Positions 7,737 through 15,101 of a DNA stretch of 64,000 nt are shown here, piece after piece. A program made the translations under genes and the position numbers. Location of the stretch: NCBI RefSeq assembly GCF_049446075.1, contig NZ_JBMSEB010000003.1:372001-436000 (forward strand). The letters are read 5' to 3'. How positions within the stretch are numbered: the stretch's first letter is position 1; the number at the start of each line of letters is the position of its first letter. The notes under the pieces were generated by a model. It saw only the letters and a list, made by a program, of their open reading frames with translations, searched no databases and was not told the DNA's origin. The stretch is from Humibacter sp049446075. GTDB taxonomy: Bacteria; Actinomycetota; Actinomycetes; Actinomycetales; Microbacteriaceae.

Positions 7737-9133
7737 TGCTGGCGACTATCCAGGAGGCGCTGGATTCGCTGCGCGCCGGCCGACCGGTGCTCGTGGCGGA
7801 CAACGAGAGCCGCGAGAACGAAGGCGATGTGATCCTCGCCGCCGAGACGGCGTCGCAGGAGTGGATCTCATGGTTGGTGCGGTACACCTCGGGTTTCGTG
7901 TGCGCTCCCCTCACGAATGAGTTGGCCGACAAGCTCGAGCTGCCTGTGATGGTGGTGGACAATGAGGACTCCCGCGGCACGAACTACACGATCACCGTGG
8001 ACGCCGCCGACCGGCTTTCCACCGGGATCAGCGCCGCTGATCGCGCGCACACGCTCCGCGTGCTGGCCGACCCGTCGTCGACCGCACGCAGCCTGCACCG
8101 CCCCGGCCACATCGTGCCCTTGCGTGCGGTGGATGGTGGAGTCCGCGAACGCGACGGACATACCGAGGCCGCCGTCGACCTGCTCAAGCTCGCCGGCATG
8201 ACGCCCGTCGCCGCGATCGCCGAGGTCGTCTCGGAAGACGGCGAGATGATGCGGCTGCCGGAGCTCATCGAGTTCGGCCAGCGTGAGAACGTGCCGGTCA
8301 TCACGATTGAGGCGTTGATCGATTACCTGCAGGAGTTCCACTGGGACACCCCGCTCGGACCTGTGCCGTCGGTGCCCGAGAGCTCTCGCGTGATCTTCGA
8401 GGTGGAGACGACGGTGCCGACCACACACGGCCCGTTCCGCATGCGCGCCTACCGTGACCGTATGACCGGTGCCGACCATGTCGCCATCATTGCGGGAGAG
8501 CCGGGCGAGAACGGATCGCTGGTGCGCGTGCACTCCGAGTGCCTTACGGGCGAGGCCTTCGGCTCGCTGAAGTGCGAGTGCGGCCCCCAGCTGGATGCCG
8601 CCCTCGACACCATCCAGCGTGATGGCGGCGTGGTCGTCTACCTGCGCGGGCACGAGGGTCGAGGCATCGGCCTGATCAACAAGCTGCGCGCCTACCGGCT
8701 GCAGGAGGACGGGCTCGACACGCTGGATGCGAACCTCGCGCTCGGGCTGCCGATCGATGCACGCGACTACGGTGCGGCATCCGCGATCCTCGCCGACCTC
8801 GGTCTGCGCTCCGTGCGGTTGCTTACGAACAACCCCGACAAGGTGCGGCAGTTGAACGAGCATGGCGTCGTGGTCGAGGAGCGGGTGCCGCTCATCGTCG
8901 GCTTGGGCGCCCTGAACGAGCAGTACCTTGCCACGAAGCGCGACCGCCTCGGCCATCTTCTGCCAGCTGGCCTGTCGGAGGCGAGCCTGCCCGATGGCGA
9001 GTACGAACGGGATGCCGCCGCCACCTCCGACGACGAGTTGATCGCGCACCACGTGGCAGCTCCTGCACCCGCGCGAGACGAATCAGCATCCGAGACCCCC
9101 CGTTCCACGAAGCAGAAAGGCACGACCCGATGA
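7733..9133 (+). CDS. ribBA: Bifunctional DHBP synthase/GTP cyclohydrolase II
   Basis: 466-residue fusion supplying both precursors of riboflavin. The N-terminal domain makes 3,4-dihydroxy-2-butanone 4-phosphate from ribulose 5-phosphate and shows DNESRENEGD. The C-terminal GTP cyclohydrolase II domain has the zinc-binding CLTGEAFGSLKCECGPQL and the catalytic YLRGHEGRGIGL stretch. A Ser/Ala/Glu-rich tail of about 40 residues follows the cyclohydrolase core. The start overlaps ribE and the stop overlaps ribH (both ATGA), so the order ribD-ribE-ribBA-ribH is a tightly coupled operon downstream of the FMN riboswitch. Confidence 0.97.
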   Translation: MMLATIQEALDSLRAGRPVLVADNESRENEGDVILAAETASQEWISWLVRYTSGFVCAPLTNELADKLELPVMVVDNEDSRGTNYTITVDAADRLSTGISAADRAHTLRVLADPSSTARSLHRPGHIVPLRAVDGGVRERDGHTEAAVDLLKLAGMTPVAAIAEVVSEDGEMMRLPELIEFGQRENVPVITIEALIDYLQEFHWDTPLGPVPSVPESSRVIFEVETTVPTTHGPFRMRAYRDRMTGADHVAIIAGEPGENGSLVRVHSECLTGEAFGSLKCECGPQLDAALDTIQRDGGVVVYLRGHEGRGIGLINKLRAYRLQEDGLDTLDANLALGLPIDARDYGAASAILADLGLRSVRLLTNNPDKVRQLNEHGVVVEERVPLIVGLGALNEQYLATKRDRLGHLLPAGLSEASLPDGEYERDAAATSDDELIAHHVAAPAPARDESASETPRSTKQKGTTR

Positions 9134-9612
9134 GCGGAGCCGGCGCACCGGACCAGGAGACGTTGAACGCCGAAGGACTGAAGGTGGTGGTCGTCGCCGG
9201 CACGTGGCACGAGACGATCGCGGACGGGCTCATCGCGGGTGCCGAACGTGAGCTGAAGTCGTCAGGGGCCGACTGGAAGGTCGTGCGCGTGCCAGGCAGC
9301 TTCGAGTTGCCCATCGCCTGCAAGGCGGCACTGGATGCGGGTGCCGATGCGGTGGTGGCGCTCGGTGTGATCATCCGCGGCGGAACCCCGCACTTCGAGT
9401 ACGTCTCGTCGGCGGCGACCGACGGGCTCACTCGCGTGGCCCTCGACGCGGGCAAGGCCGTCGGTTTCGGCGTGCTCACCCTCGACGATGAGCAGCAGGG
9501 GCTCGACCGGGCGGGGCTGCCCGGCTCGAAGGAAGACAAGGGAGCTGAGGCTGCCCGAGCGGCCGTCGCGACCGCCCTGACGCTGCAGGAACTGCGCAGG
9601 CCGGGCAGCTGA
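9130..9612 (+). CDS. ribH: 6,7-dimethyl-8-ribityllumazine synthase
   Basis: 160-residue lumazine synthase (beta chain), which condenses the RibA/RibD pyrimidine product with dihydroxybutanone phosphate and usually assembles into pentamers or 60-mer capsids. The core motifs VPGSFELPIACK, ALGVIIRGGTPHFEYVSS and FGVLTLDDEQQGLDRAG are visible; the His in TPHFEYV corresponds to the substrate-binding loop. It is the last gene of the riboflavin operon and faces the convergent gene at 9667 across 54 bp, where a short GC-rich inverted repeat may end transcription. Confidence 0.97.
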   Translation: MSGAGAPDQETLNAEGLKVVVVAGTWHETIADGLIAGAERELKSSGADWKVVRVPGSFELPIACKAALDAGADAVVALGVIIRGGTPHFEYVSSAATDGLTRVALDAGKAVGFGVLTLDDEQQGLDRAGLPGSKEDKGAEAARAAVATALTLQELRRPGS

Positions 9613-9666
9613 GAGGGCACGGGCCGGATGCGGCCCTGTCTGCTCCGCGGGAGATTCCTCCCCTGC

Positions 9667-10152
9667 CTACGGCTTCCAGACCATCAGCACGACGACGGCG
9701 AGCAGCAACAGGCTCGCGACGCCGCTCGCGCCTGAGATCATGCCGTAGCCTGCGGTCTTCGCGGCGGATGCCCCGGCGGCGGTCGGGTCCTCCGCCTCGA
9801 CCGCGTTCTCGCCTTCGAGGTTGTCGGCGGCTCGTCGCATGGCGGGCACGACCACGAAGAGGGTGAGTGCCAGCGCCACGACGTAGAACACGATCGACAG
9901 CCAGATCCACGTTGAGGCGATCGTGGTGTGGTACTTCGGGTCGGAGAGCCCCATGGCGCCGAAGCCGAGGATGACGACGACCAGTGACAGCAGTCCGAAG
10001 ATGTTGGTCGACTTCGCCAGAGTGCGCACCTGGCCTGCCTCGCCGGAGCGGAGAGCACGCATCGCCGTCATCGGCAGAATCGCCATCGGCCCGACGATGA
10101 AGACCGCCGCCACCACGTGCAGGATGTTGAAAATCAGGCTCGCCACGTTCAT
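9667..10152 (-). CDS. Small four-helix membrane protein (DUF2269-like)
   Basis: 161-residue protein with four predicted membrane helices: one near residues 3-28, one around 48-67, one around 80-103, and one at the C-terminus (about 138-158). An acidic loop lies between helices three and four. The pattern and size resemble the DUF2269 family, whose role is unknown; I call this from overall appearance, not from a catalytic motif. The gene lies downstream of the ABC-2 exporter genes on the same strand, separated from them by a triple direct repeat, so it may or may not share their transcript. Confidence 0.7.
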   Translation of the reverse strand: MNVASLIFNILHVVAAVFIVGPMAILPMTAMRALRSGEAGQVRTLAKSTNIFGLLSLVVVILGFGAMGLSDPKYHTTIASTWIWLSIVFYVVALALTLFVVVPAMRRAADNLEGENAVEAEDPTAAGASAAKTAGYGMISGASGVASLLLLAVVVLMVWKP

Positions 10153-10162
10153 ATTTCCACCC

Positions 10163-10379
10163 TATGGGCGATTGAGGCGAGAGCCGTGCAAGTGCAACTT
10201 GTACGGCCGAGCCGATTGAGCCCGTGAGCGCGCAGCGCGATATGGGCGATTGAGGCGAGAGCCGTGCAAGTGCAACTTGTACGGCCGAGCCGATTGAGCC
10301 CGTGAGCGCGTGAGCGCGATATGGGCGATTGAGGCGAGAGCCGTGCAAGTGCAACTTGTACGGCCGAGCCGATTGAGCC
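10163..10379. repeat. Three tandem 78-79 bp repeats with a central palindrome
   Basis: Units begin at 10163, 10241 and 10320; the third is shorter (about 60 bp). They are nearly identical and differ mainly in the CGTGAGCGCG linker. Each contains an 8-bp stem with one G:U pair and a GCA loop (GTGCAAGTGCAACTTGTAC). On the minus strand the flanks read CAATCGGCTCGGCC and CGGCTCTCGCCTCAATC, the same flanks that surround a different palindrome at 26577-26705. The array fills the space between the end of the ABC permease gene and the start of the small membrane protein gene. Confidence 0.95.
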
Positions 10380-10381
10380 GC

Positions 10382-11215
10382 TCAGTCGAGGAACAGTGCG
10401 CGAAGCCGTCGTGTGGTCAGCACCATGCCGAGCACGGCCATGACGGCGAGGTACAGCACGTGCCACAGGATGCCAGCGCTCACCGCGCCCGTTGTGAGCG
10501 AGCGCACGAGCTCGACGCTCTGCCAGAGCGGTAACGCCTGGATGATCACCTGCACGCCTGGCGGGTACACCGACAGCGGGTAGAACGTCGCCGACAGCAG
10601 GAACAGCGGCAGCATGACGAAGTTGATGATGTCCATCTGCTGGAACGACTTCATGTAGCTCGTCACGCCCATACCGAAGCTCGCGAACGCGAGCGCGACG
10701 AGCGGCACGGCGGGCAGCGCCAGCAGTGCCCACCAGGACAGGTTCAGTCCGACCAGCTGCATGACGATCATGAACGCGATGGCGTAGCCGGTGCCCCTCA
10801 GGAGTGCGAGCCATATCTCGCCGAGCGCGACGTCGAAGGGGCCGAGCGAGGTGGCGAGCATCCCTTCGTAGAGTCGTGCGAAGCGAATCTTGAAGAACAC
10901 GTTCCAGGTGGAGTCGTAGACGGCGCCGTTCATCGCTGCCGTCGCCAGCAGCGCAGGTGCGATGAACGCGGCGTATGGGATCTGCCTGCCGTCTCCAGCT
11001 GTGACCGTGCCGACGAGTGCGCCGAGGCCGATGCCGAGAGACAGCAGGTAGAACACCGGCTCGAACACACCAGAGACGACGACCAGCCAGTTGGTCGACT
11101 TGGTGGCCAGCCACCCGCGGTACACGACCGAACGTGCGTTGCCCGCGTAGAGGGATCCGACGCTCCTGGTCCCGCCGGATGTCTTCATGCTCGTCTCGAG
11201 ATCCACTCGCGTCAC
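10382..11215 (-). CDS. ABC-2 type transporter permease (second subunit)
   Basis: 277-residue membrane subunit of a daunorubicin-resistance/NodJ-type exporter; the substrate is unknown. Six hydrophobic segments are visible after a short cytoplasmic leader, including FEPVFYLLSLGIGLGALVG and the family-typical ASFGMGVTSYMKSFQQMD and LPLFLLSATFYPL. The GTG at 11215 overlaps the stop of the upstream permease (GTGA), so the two are translationally coupled. It is paralogous to that permease and together they should form a heterodimeric pore with the ATPase encoded upstream. Confidence 0.9.
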   Translation of the reverse strand: MTRVDLETSMKTSGGTRSVGSLYAGNARSVVYRGWLATKSTNWLVVVSGVFEPVFYLLSLGIGLGALVGTVTAGDGRQIPYAAFIAPALLATAAMNGAVYDSTWNVFFKIRFARLYEGMLATSLGPFDVALGEIWLALLRGTGYAIAFMIVMQLVGLNLSWWALLALPAVPLVALAFASFGMGVTSYMKSFQQMDIINFVMLPLFLLSATFYPLSVYPPGVQVIIQALPLWQSVELVRSLTTGAVSAGILWHVLYLAVMAVLGMVLTTRRLRALFLD

Positions 11216-12048
11216 GAGTACAACCTCTTTCTCGCGATGCGTCTGGTGAGCATCCAGAACGGCACGAACAGGGCGATCAGGTAGAGCACGTGCACGGCCA
11301 CGAGCCACACCGGTTCCTGGGCGCCATACGAGACGATGCGCGCGAGCTGGGTGCCGTGCCAGATGGGCGATAGCCAGCCGATCCACTGCAGGTAGACGGG
11401 CATCGTGGCCAGCGGGAAGAACGTGCCGGAGAAGAGGGTGAGCGGCAGCATCACGAACCGCATGAGCATGGCGATCTGGCCCGTGTCGGTCTGGATGGTC
11501 GCGACATAGGCCATGATCGGAGCGCCGAATGCGAGCCCGACGAGCGTCGCGATGAAGACGCCGAGGAACGCCGTCGGCAGCGGAGTCGCCCCGAACAGCT
11601 GCATGAACAGCCAGTAAAGGATGCTCGAGCCCAGCAGGCGCGCGACCACCGAGATGACCATGCCGTCGATGATCTGCCCGGGCGTGATGGGCGACGAGCT
11701 GATACCGAGGAAGGTGGGGTTCCACTTGAAGCCCAGCATGATCGGGTAGGTGAACTCCTCGGACGCCACGGTGACGCCCGCCGTGCACAGCAGAGCCGGT
11801 GCGACGAACTGCAGATAGCTCACGCCGTCGACGGCGTGCGGGCCGAGGTTGGAGCTGACGAGCGCACCGAGCCCGACGCCCATGGCGAACAGGTACAGCA
11901 ACGGTGTGCCGACGGCGCCGATGAGCACCGTGGAAACGTAGGAGCGCATGACGCGCAGCCGGTGCTCCGCCACGTACCACGCGCCGAAGCGCCGCGGCTT
12001 GGCAGCAACGCGCTGAAGCTCAGCCGTGCGGCTTTCGAGCACGCTCAT
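11212..12048 (-). CDS. ABC-2 type transporter permease (first subunit)
   Basis: 278-residue membrane subunit of the same exporter. It shows the ABC-2 pattern of six helices, with LLYLFAMGVGLGALV, EEFTYPIMLGFKWNPTFLG and LPLTLFSGTFFPL recognisable as family landmarks. The ATG overlaps the stop of the ATPase gene (ATGA) and its own stop overlaps the second permease. The three-gene order ATPase, permease, permease is the usual arrangement for drug or lipid-linked polymer exporters; nothing in the neighbourhood identifies the cargo. Confidence 0.9.
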   Translation of the reverse strand: MSVLESRTAELQRVAAKPRRFGAWYVAEHRLRVMRSYVSTVLIGAVGTPLLYLFAMGVGLGALVSSNLGPHAVDGVSYLQFVAPALLCTAGVTVASEEFTYPIMLGFKWNPTFLGISSSPITPGQIIDGMVISVVARLLGSSILYWLFMQLFGATPLPTAFLGVFIATLVGLAFGAPIMAYVATIQTDTGQIAMLMRFVMLPLTLFSGTFFPLATMPVYLQWIGWLSPIWHGTQLARIVSYGAQEPVWLVAVHVLYLIALFVPFWMLTRRIARKRLYS

Positions 12049-12971
12049 TCGATCAGGCTTCTTCCCGTGAGCCTCAGGAACACGTCCTCGAGGCTCGAGC
12101 GCCGCACGAGCGAGGTCAGCGGACGGATGCCCGAATCGGTCAGACGCGCCAGCTCGGCCTCACCGTCGGCCGTGTACACGAGCACCCGGTCGGGAAGCGC
12201 TTCCACCCGGTCGCCTGCGTCGTGCAGGTGCTCCGCCATCGCGGCATTTCGGTCCGCACCGAACCGCAGCTCGAGCACCTCGCGCGTCGAATACTCCCTG
12301 ATGAGCGACGCGGGCGTGCCCTCCGCCATGATCGTGCCCTTGTCGACGACGATGAGCCGGTCGCAGAGCTGCTCGGCCTCATCCATGTAGTGGGTGGTGA
12401 GCACGAGCGTCGTGCCCTCTTCCTTGAGACGGAACAGACGGTCCCACAGAATGTGCCTGGCCTGCGGGTCGAGCCCGGTCGTGGGCTCGTCGAGCAGCAG
12501 GATGCGCGGATCGTTCATGAGGCCACGCGCGATCGTGAGCCGCCGTTTCATGCCTCCGGAGAGGTCGGTGACCTTCGCCTTCGCCTTGTCCTGCAGCTGC
12601 GCGAAGGCCAGCAGGTCGTCCGCCTTGCTGCGCACCTTGGCCGTGGGCAGCCCGAAGTAGCGGCCGTAGACGATGAGGTTCTCGCGCACCCGGAGCTCCT
12701 CGTCGAGGTTGTCTGACTGCGGAACAACGCCCAGTTGCGAACGGATCTCCGGCCCGAACCTGTCGGGGTCGAGGCCCAGGATCTCCAAGGTGCCGCTCGT
12801 GCGTGTCGTGACCGCGCCGATCATGCGCATGGTGGTCGATTTGCCTGCACCATTCGGCCCGAGCAGACCGAACGACTCGCCCGGCGCGACCTCGAACGAG
12901 ATGCCGCCCACGGCCGTGACATCCCCGTACTGCTTGACGAGGTCGGATGCGACGATCACCGGCGAAGACAC
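12045..12971 (-). CDS. ABC transporter ATP-binding protein (DrrA/NodI-like)
   Basis: About 308-residue ATPase energising the two ABC-2 permeases encoded immediately downstream. Walker A is GPNGAGKST, the signature is LSGGMKRR, and Walker B is ILLLDEPTTGLD, followed by the switch His in LTTHYMDEAEQL. A C-terminal regulatory extension of about 80 residues is typical for the DrrA branch. The start is uncertain: the GTG at 12971 has a TACGTT -10-like hexamer ending seven bases before it, while a TTG at 12980 would add three residues. The gene diverges from the ABC exporter at 13079. Confidence 0.92.
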   Translation of the reverse strand: MSSPVIVASDLVKQYGDVTAVGGISFEVAPGESFGLLGPNGAGKSTTMRMIGAVTTRTSGTLEILGLDPDRFGPEIRSQLGVVPQSDNLDEELRVRENLIVYGRYFGLPTAKVRSKADDLLAFAQLQDKAKAKVTDLSGGMKRRLTIARGLMNDPRILLLDEPTTGLDPQARHILWDRLFRLKEEGTTLVLTTHYMDEAEQLCDRLIVVDKGTIMAEGTPASLIREYSTREVLELRFGADRNAAMAEHLHDAGDRVEALPDRVLVYTADGEAELARLTDSGIRPLTSLVRRSSLEDVFLRLTGRSLIE

Positions 12972-13078
12972 GATCTCCAACGTAATCGAGACGTGCGACA
13001 GTGGCGCCCCCAGAGGTCAAGAGCAATGCGCAGCCGCCGTTGATACCCTTTCGGCGCCACCCCCGATTCGGAGCAAAC

Positions 13079-15067
13079 ATGACTTCAACCGCGCCGGCAC
13101 GCCGTCCGTTCGGCCGCCCGAAGAAGGACGAAGGGCCTCGTGCCACCTTCGGCCAGCTGCTGCCCTACGTCTTCGAACACAAAGGCCCCATGGCAGTGGT
13201 CGTCGTGCTCAGCGTGCTTGGTGCCGCCGCGAGCCTCGCCCAGCCGCTGCTCGTCAGCCAGGTGATCGGCATCGTCGAAAGCGGCAAGACGCTTGGCCTG
13301 CTGGTGTGGGGGCTCGTTGCGCTCGTCATCGTCTCCGGGCTCATCTCCGGGTACCAGCACTATCTGCTGCAGCGCACCGGGGAGAGCGTCGTGCTCTCCT
13401 CGCGCAAACGTCTCATCGCACGCATGCTCAACCTCCCCATCAGCGAATTCGACGCCCGCCGCACCGGCGACCTCGTCTCCCGTGTGAGCAGCGACACGAC
13501 GCTGCTGCGCGCAGTGCTCACACAGGGCCTCGTCGAGGCGATCGGCGGTGCGCTCACCTTCATCGGCGCGCTGATCGCCATGCTCGTCATCGACCCAGTG
13601 CTGCTCGGTCTGACCGTTCTCGTGATCGCCGTCTCGATCGTCGTCGTCGTGCTGCTCTCCGGGCGCATCAGGGTCGCCAGCCGCAAGGCGCAGGAACGGG
13701 TGGGCGATCTTGCTGCTGCAGTGGAGCGCGCGATCAGCTCGGTGCGCACCATCCGAGCCGCCGGCGCCACGTCTCGCGAGATCGAGAGCGTCGACGAGGA
13801 TGCCACCGGCGCCTACCGCATGGGCGTGAGCGTCGCGAAGATCTCGGCTCTCGTCGTGCCGGTTGCCGGCATCGCCATGCAGGTGTCCTTCCTCGTCGTG
13901 CTCGGCGTTGGCGGTTTCCGGGTGGCCAGCGGCGCGATCACGGTTGCGAATCTGGTGGCCTTCATCCTGTTCCTGTTCATGATGATCCTGCCGCTCGGTC
14001 AGGCATTCGGCGCGCTTACGTCGGTCAACTCGGCACTCGGCGCGCTCGGCCGCATTCAGGAGATCATCGAGTTGCCCAGCGAAGACGCGTCGGATCTGCC
14101 GCCGGATCAGCGTGCCGTCATGGTCGGTCCGGCGAACGCGGCGGTGAACCCCGATGCCCCCGCCATCGCGTTCGAGAACGTGCGGTTCGCCTACCCCGAG
14201 GCCGTGATCGCCGCCAGAACGGCGCGCGAAACCGGGCCCGACGACGAATCCACGGCCGCCGAGGCCGTCGGGGCTTTCGCGGGGCGCGACGTTGTCGCCG
14301 AAGCGGAGAAGCGAGCAGGCACGGTGACGGCGCAGGCGGTCTCGGTCACGGGGCTGACGGCATCCGATGCCACGGCCGAGGCCGAGGAAGGCGTGCTGCA
14401 CGGCGTCAGCTTCACGGTGCCGCGCGGCAAGCGAACCGCCCTCGTCGGGCCATCGGGTGCGGGCAAGAGCACGATCCTCGCCCTCATCGAGCGCTTCTAC
14501 GATCCCGACAGCGGCGTCATCTCAATGGGCGGCCTCGACATCCGCACGCTCGACCGTGCAGACCTGCGAGCCCAGATCGGCTACGTGGAGCAGGATGCGC
14601 CCGTGCTTGCCGGCTCGCTCCGCGACAACCTCACGCTCGCGACGCCGACCGCCACCGACGCCCAATGCATCGACGTGCTGCACGCGGTGAACCTCACCGA
14701 CGTGCTCGAGCGCAGCCCGCTCGGCCTGGCCGCGCCCGTGGGCGAGGACGGCGTCATGCTCTCAGGCGGCGAGCGCCAGCGACTCGCCATCGCCAGGGCA
14801 CTGCTCGCCGCACCGCCCGTGCTGCTGCTCGACGAGTCGACCTCGAGCCTCGACGGCCCCAACGAGCAGTTGATGCGCGAGGCCATCGACGCGGTCGCCG
14901 AGAACCGCACCCTCATCGTCATCGCGCACCGGCTCTCCACCGTCGTCGACTCCGACCAGATCGTGGTGCTCGACAAAGGCCGGGTGGTCGGGGTCGGCAC
15001 GCATTCGCAACTCGTGGAGTCCACACCGCTCTATCGTGAGTTGGCGAAGCACCAGCTGCTGGTGTGA
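13079..15067 (+). CDS. ABC exporter, fused membrane and ATPase domains, with insertion in the ATPase domain
   Basis: 662-residue half-transporter of the MsbA/MdlB type. Residues 30-330 form the six-helix membrane domain. The nucleotide-binding domain starts with IAFENVRFAYPE (about 363-374), is interrupted by an Ala/Glu/Thr-rich stretch of about 62 residues (375-438), and resumes at VLHGVSF with Walker A GPSGAGKST (457-465), the LSGGERQR signature and Walker B LLLDESTSSLD. The insertion sits between the first two beta-strands, close to the A-loop Tyr (FAYPE), where most family members have only a few residues. I chose the ATG at 13079 because GGAG precedes it; an in-frame GTG at 13001 is possible. 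The substrate is unknown. Confidence 0.92.
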   Translation: MTSTAPARRPFGRPKKDEGPRATFGQLLPYVFEHKGPMAVVVVLSVLGAAASLAQPLLVSQVIGIVESGKTLGLLVWGLVALVIVSGLISGYQHYLLQRTGESVVLSSRKRLIARMLNLPISEFDARRTGDLVSRVSSDTTLLRAVLTQGLVEAIGGALTFIGALIAMLVIDPVLLGLTVLVIAVSIVVVVLLSGRIRVASRKAQERVGDLAAAVERAISSVRTIRAAGATSREIESVDEDATGAYRMGVSVAKISALVVPVAGIAMQVSFLVVLGVGGFRVASGAITVANLVAFILFLFMMILPLGQAFGALTSVNSALGALGRIQEIIELPSEDASDLPPDQRAVMVGPANAAVNPDAPAIAFENVRFAYPEAVIAARTARETGPDDESTAAEAVGAFAGRDVVAEAEKRAGTVTAQAVSVTGLTASDATAEAEEGVLHGVSFTVPRGKRTALVGPSGAGKSTILALIERFYDPDSGVISMGGLDIRTLDRADLRAQIGYVEQDAPVLAGSLRDNLTLATPTATDAQCIDVLHAVNLTDVLERSPLGLAAPVGEDGVMLSGGERQRLAIARALLAAPPVLLLDESTSSLDGPNEQLMREAIDAVAENRTLIVIAHRLSTVVDSDQIVVLDKGRVVGVGTHSQLVESTPLYRELAKHQLLV

Positions 15068-15101
15068 GCTCGGCACGAGCTCGGGCTGACGTGGAGGAAG
15101 C

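Noticed and set aside
10163..10379. Possible CRISPR array (three repeats of about 78 bp).
   Set aside because: The units are directly adjacent without unique spacers, are too long for CRISPR repeats, and no cas genes are near.
13001..13078. GTG start 26 codons upstream for the fused ABC exporter.
   Set aside because: The ATG at 13079 has a GGAG ribosome site and the extra residues have no family support.
12673..15039. A 788-codon open frame across the ABC exporter in another frame.
   Set aside because: Arg/His/Ala-rich shadow; the exporter frame holds all ABC motifs.
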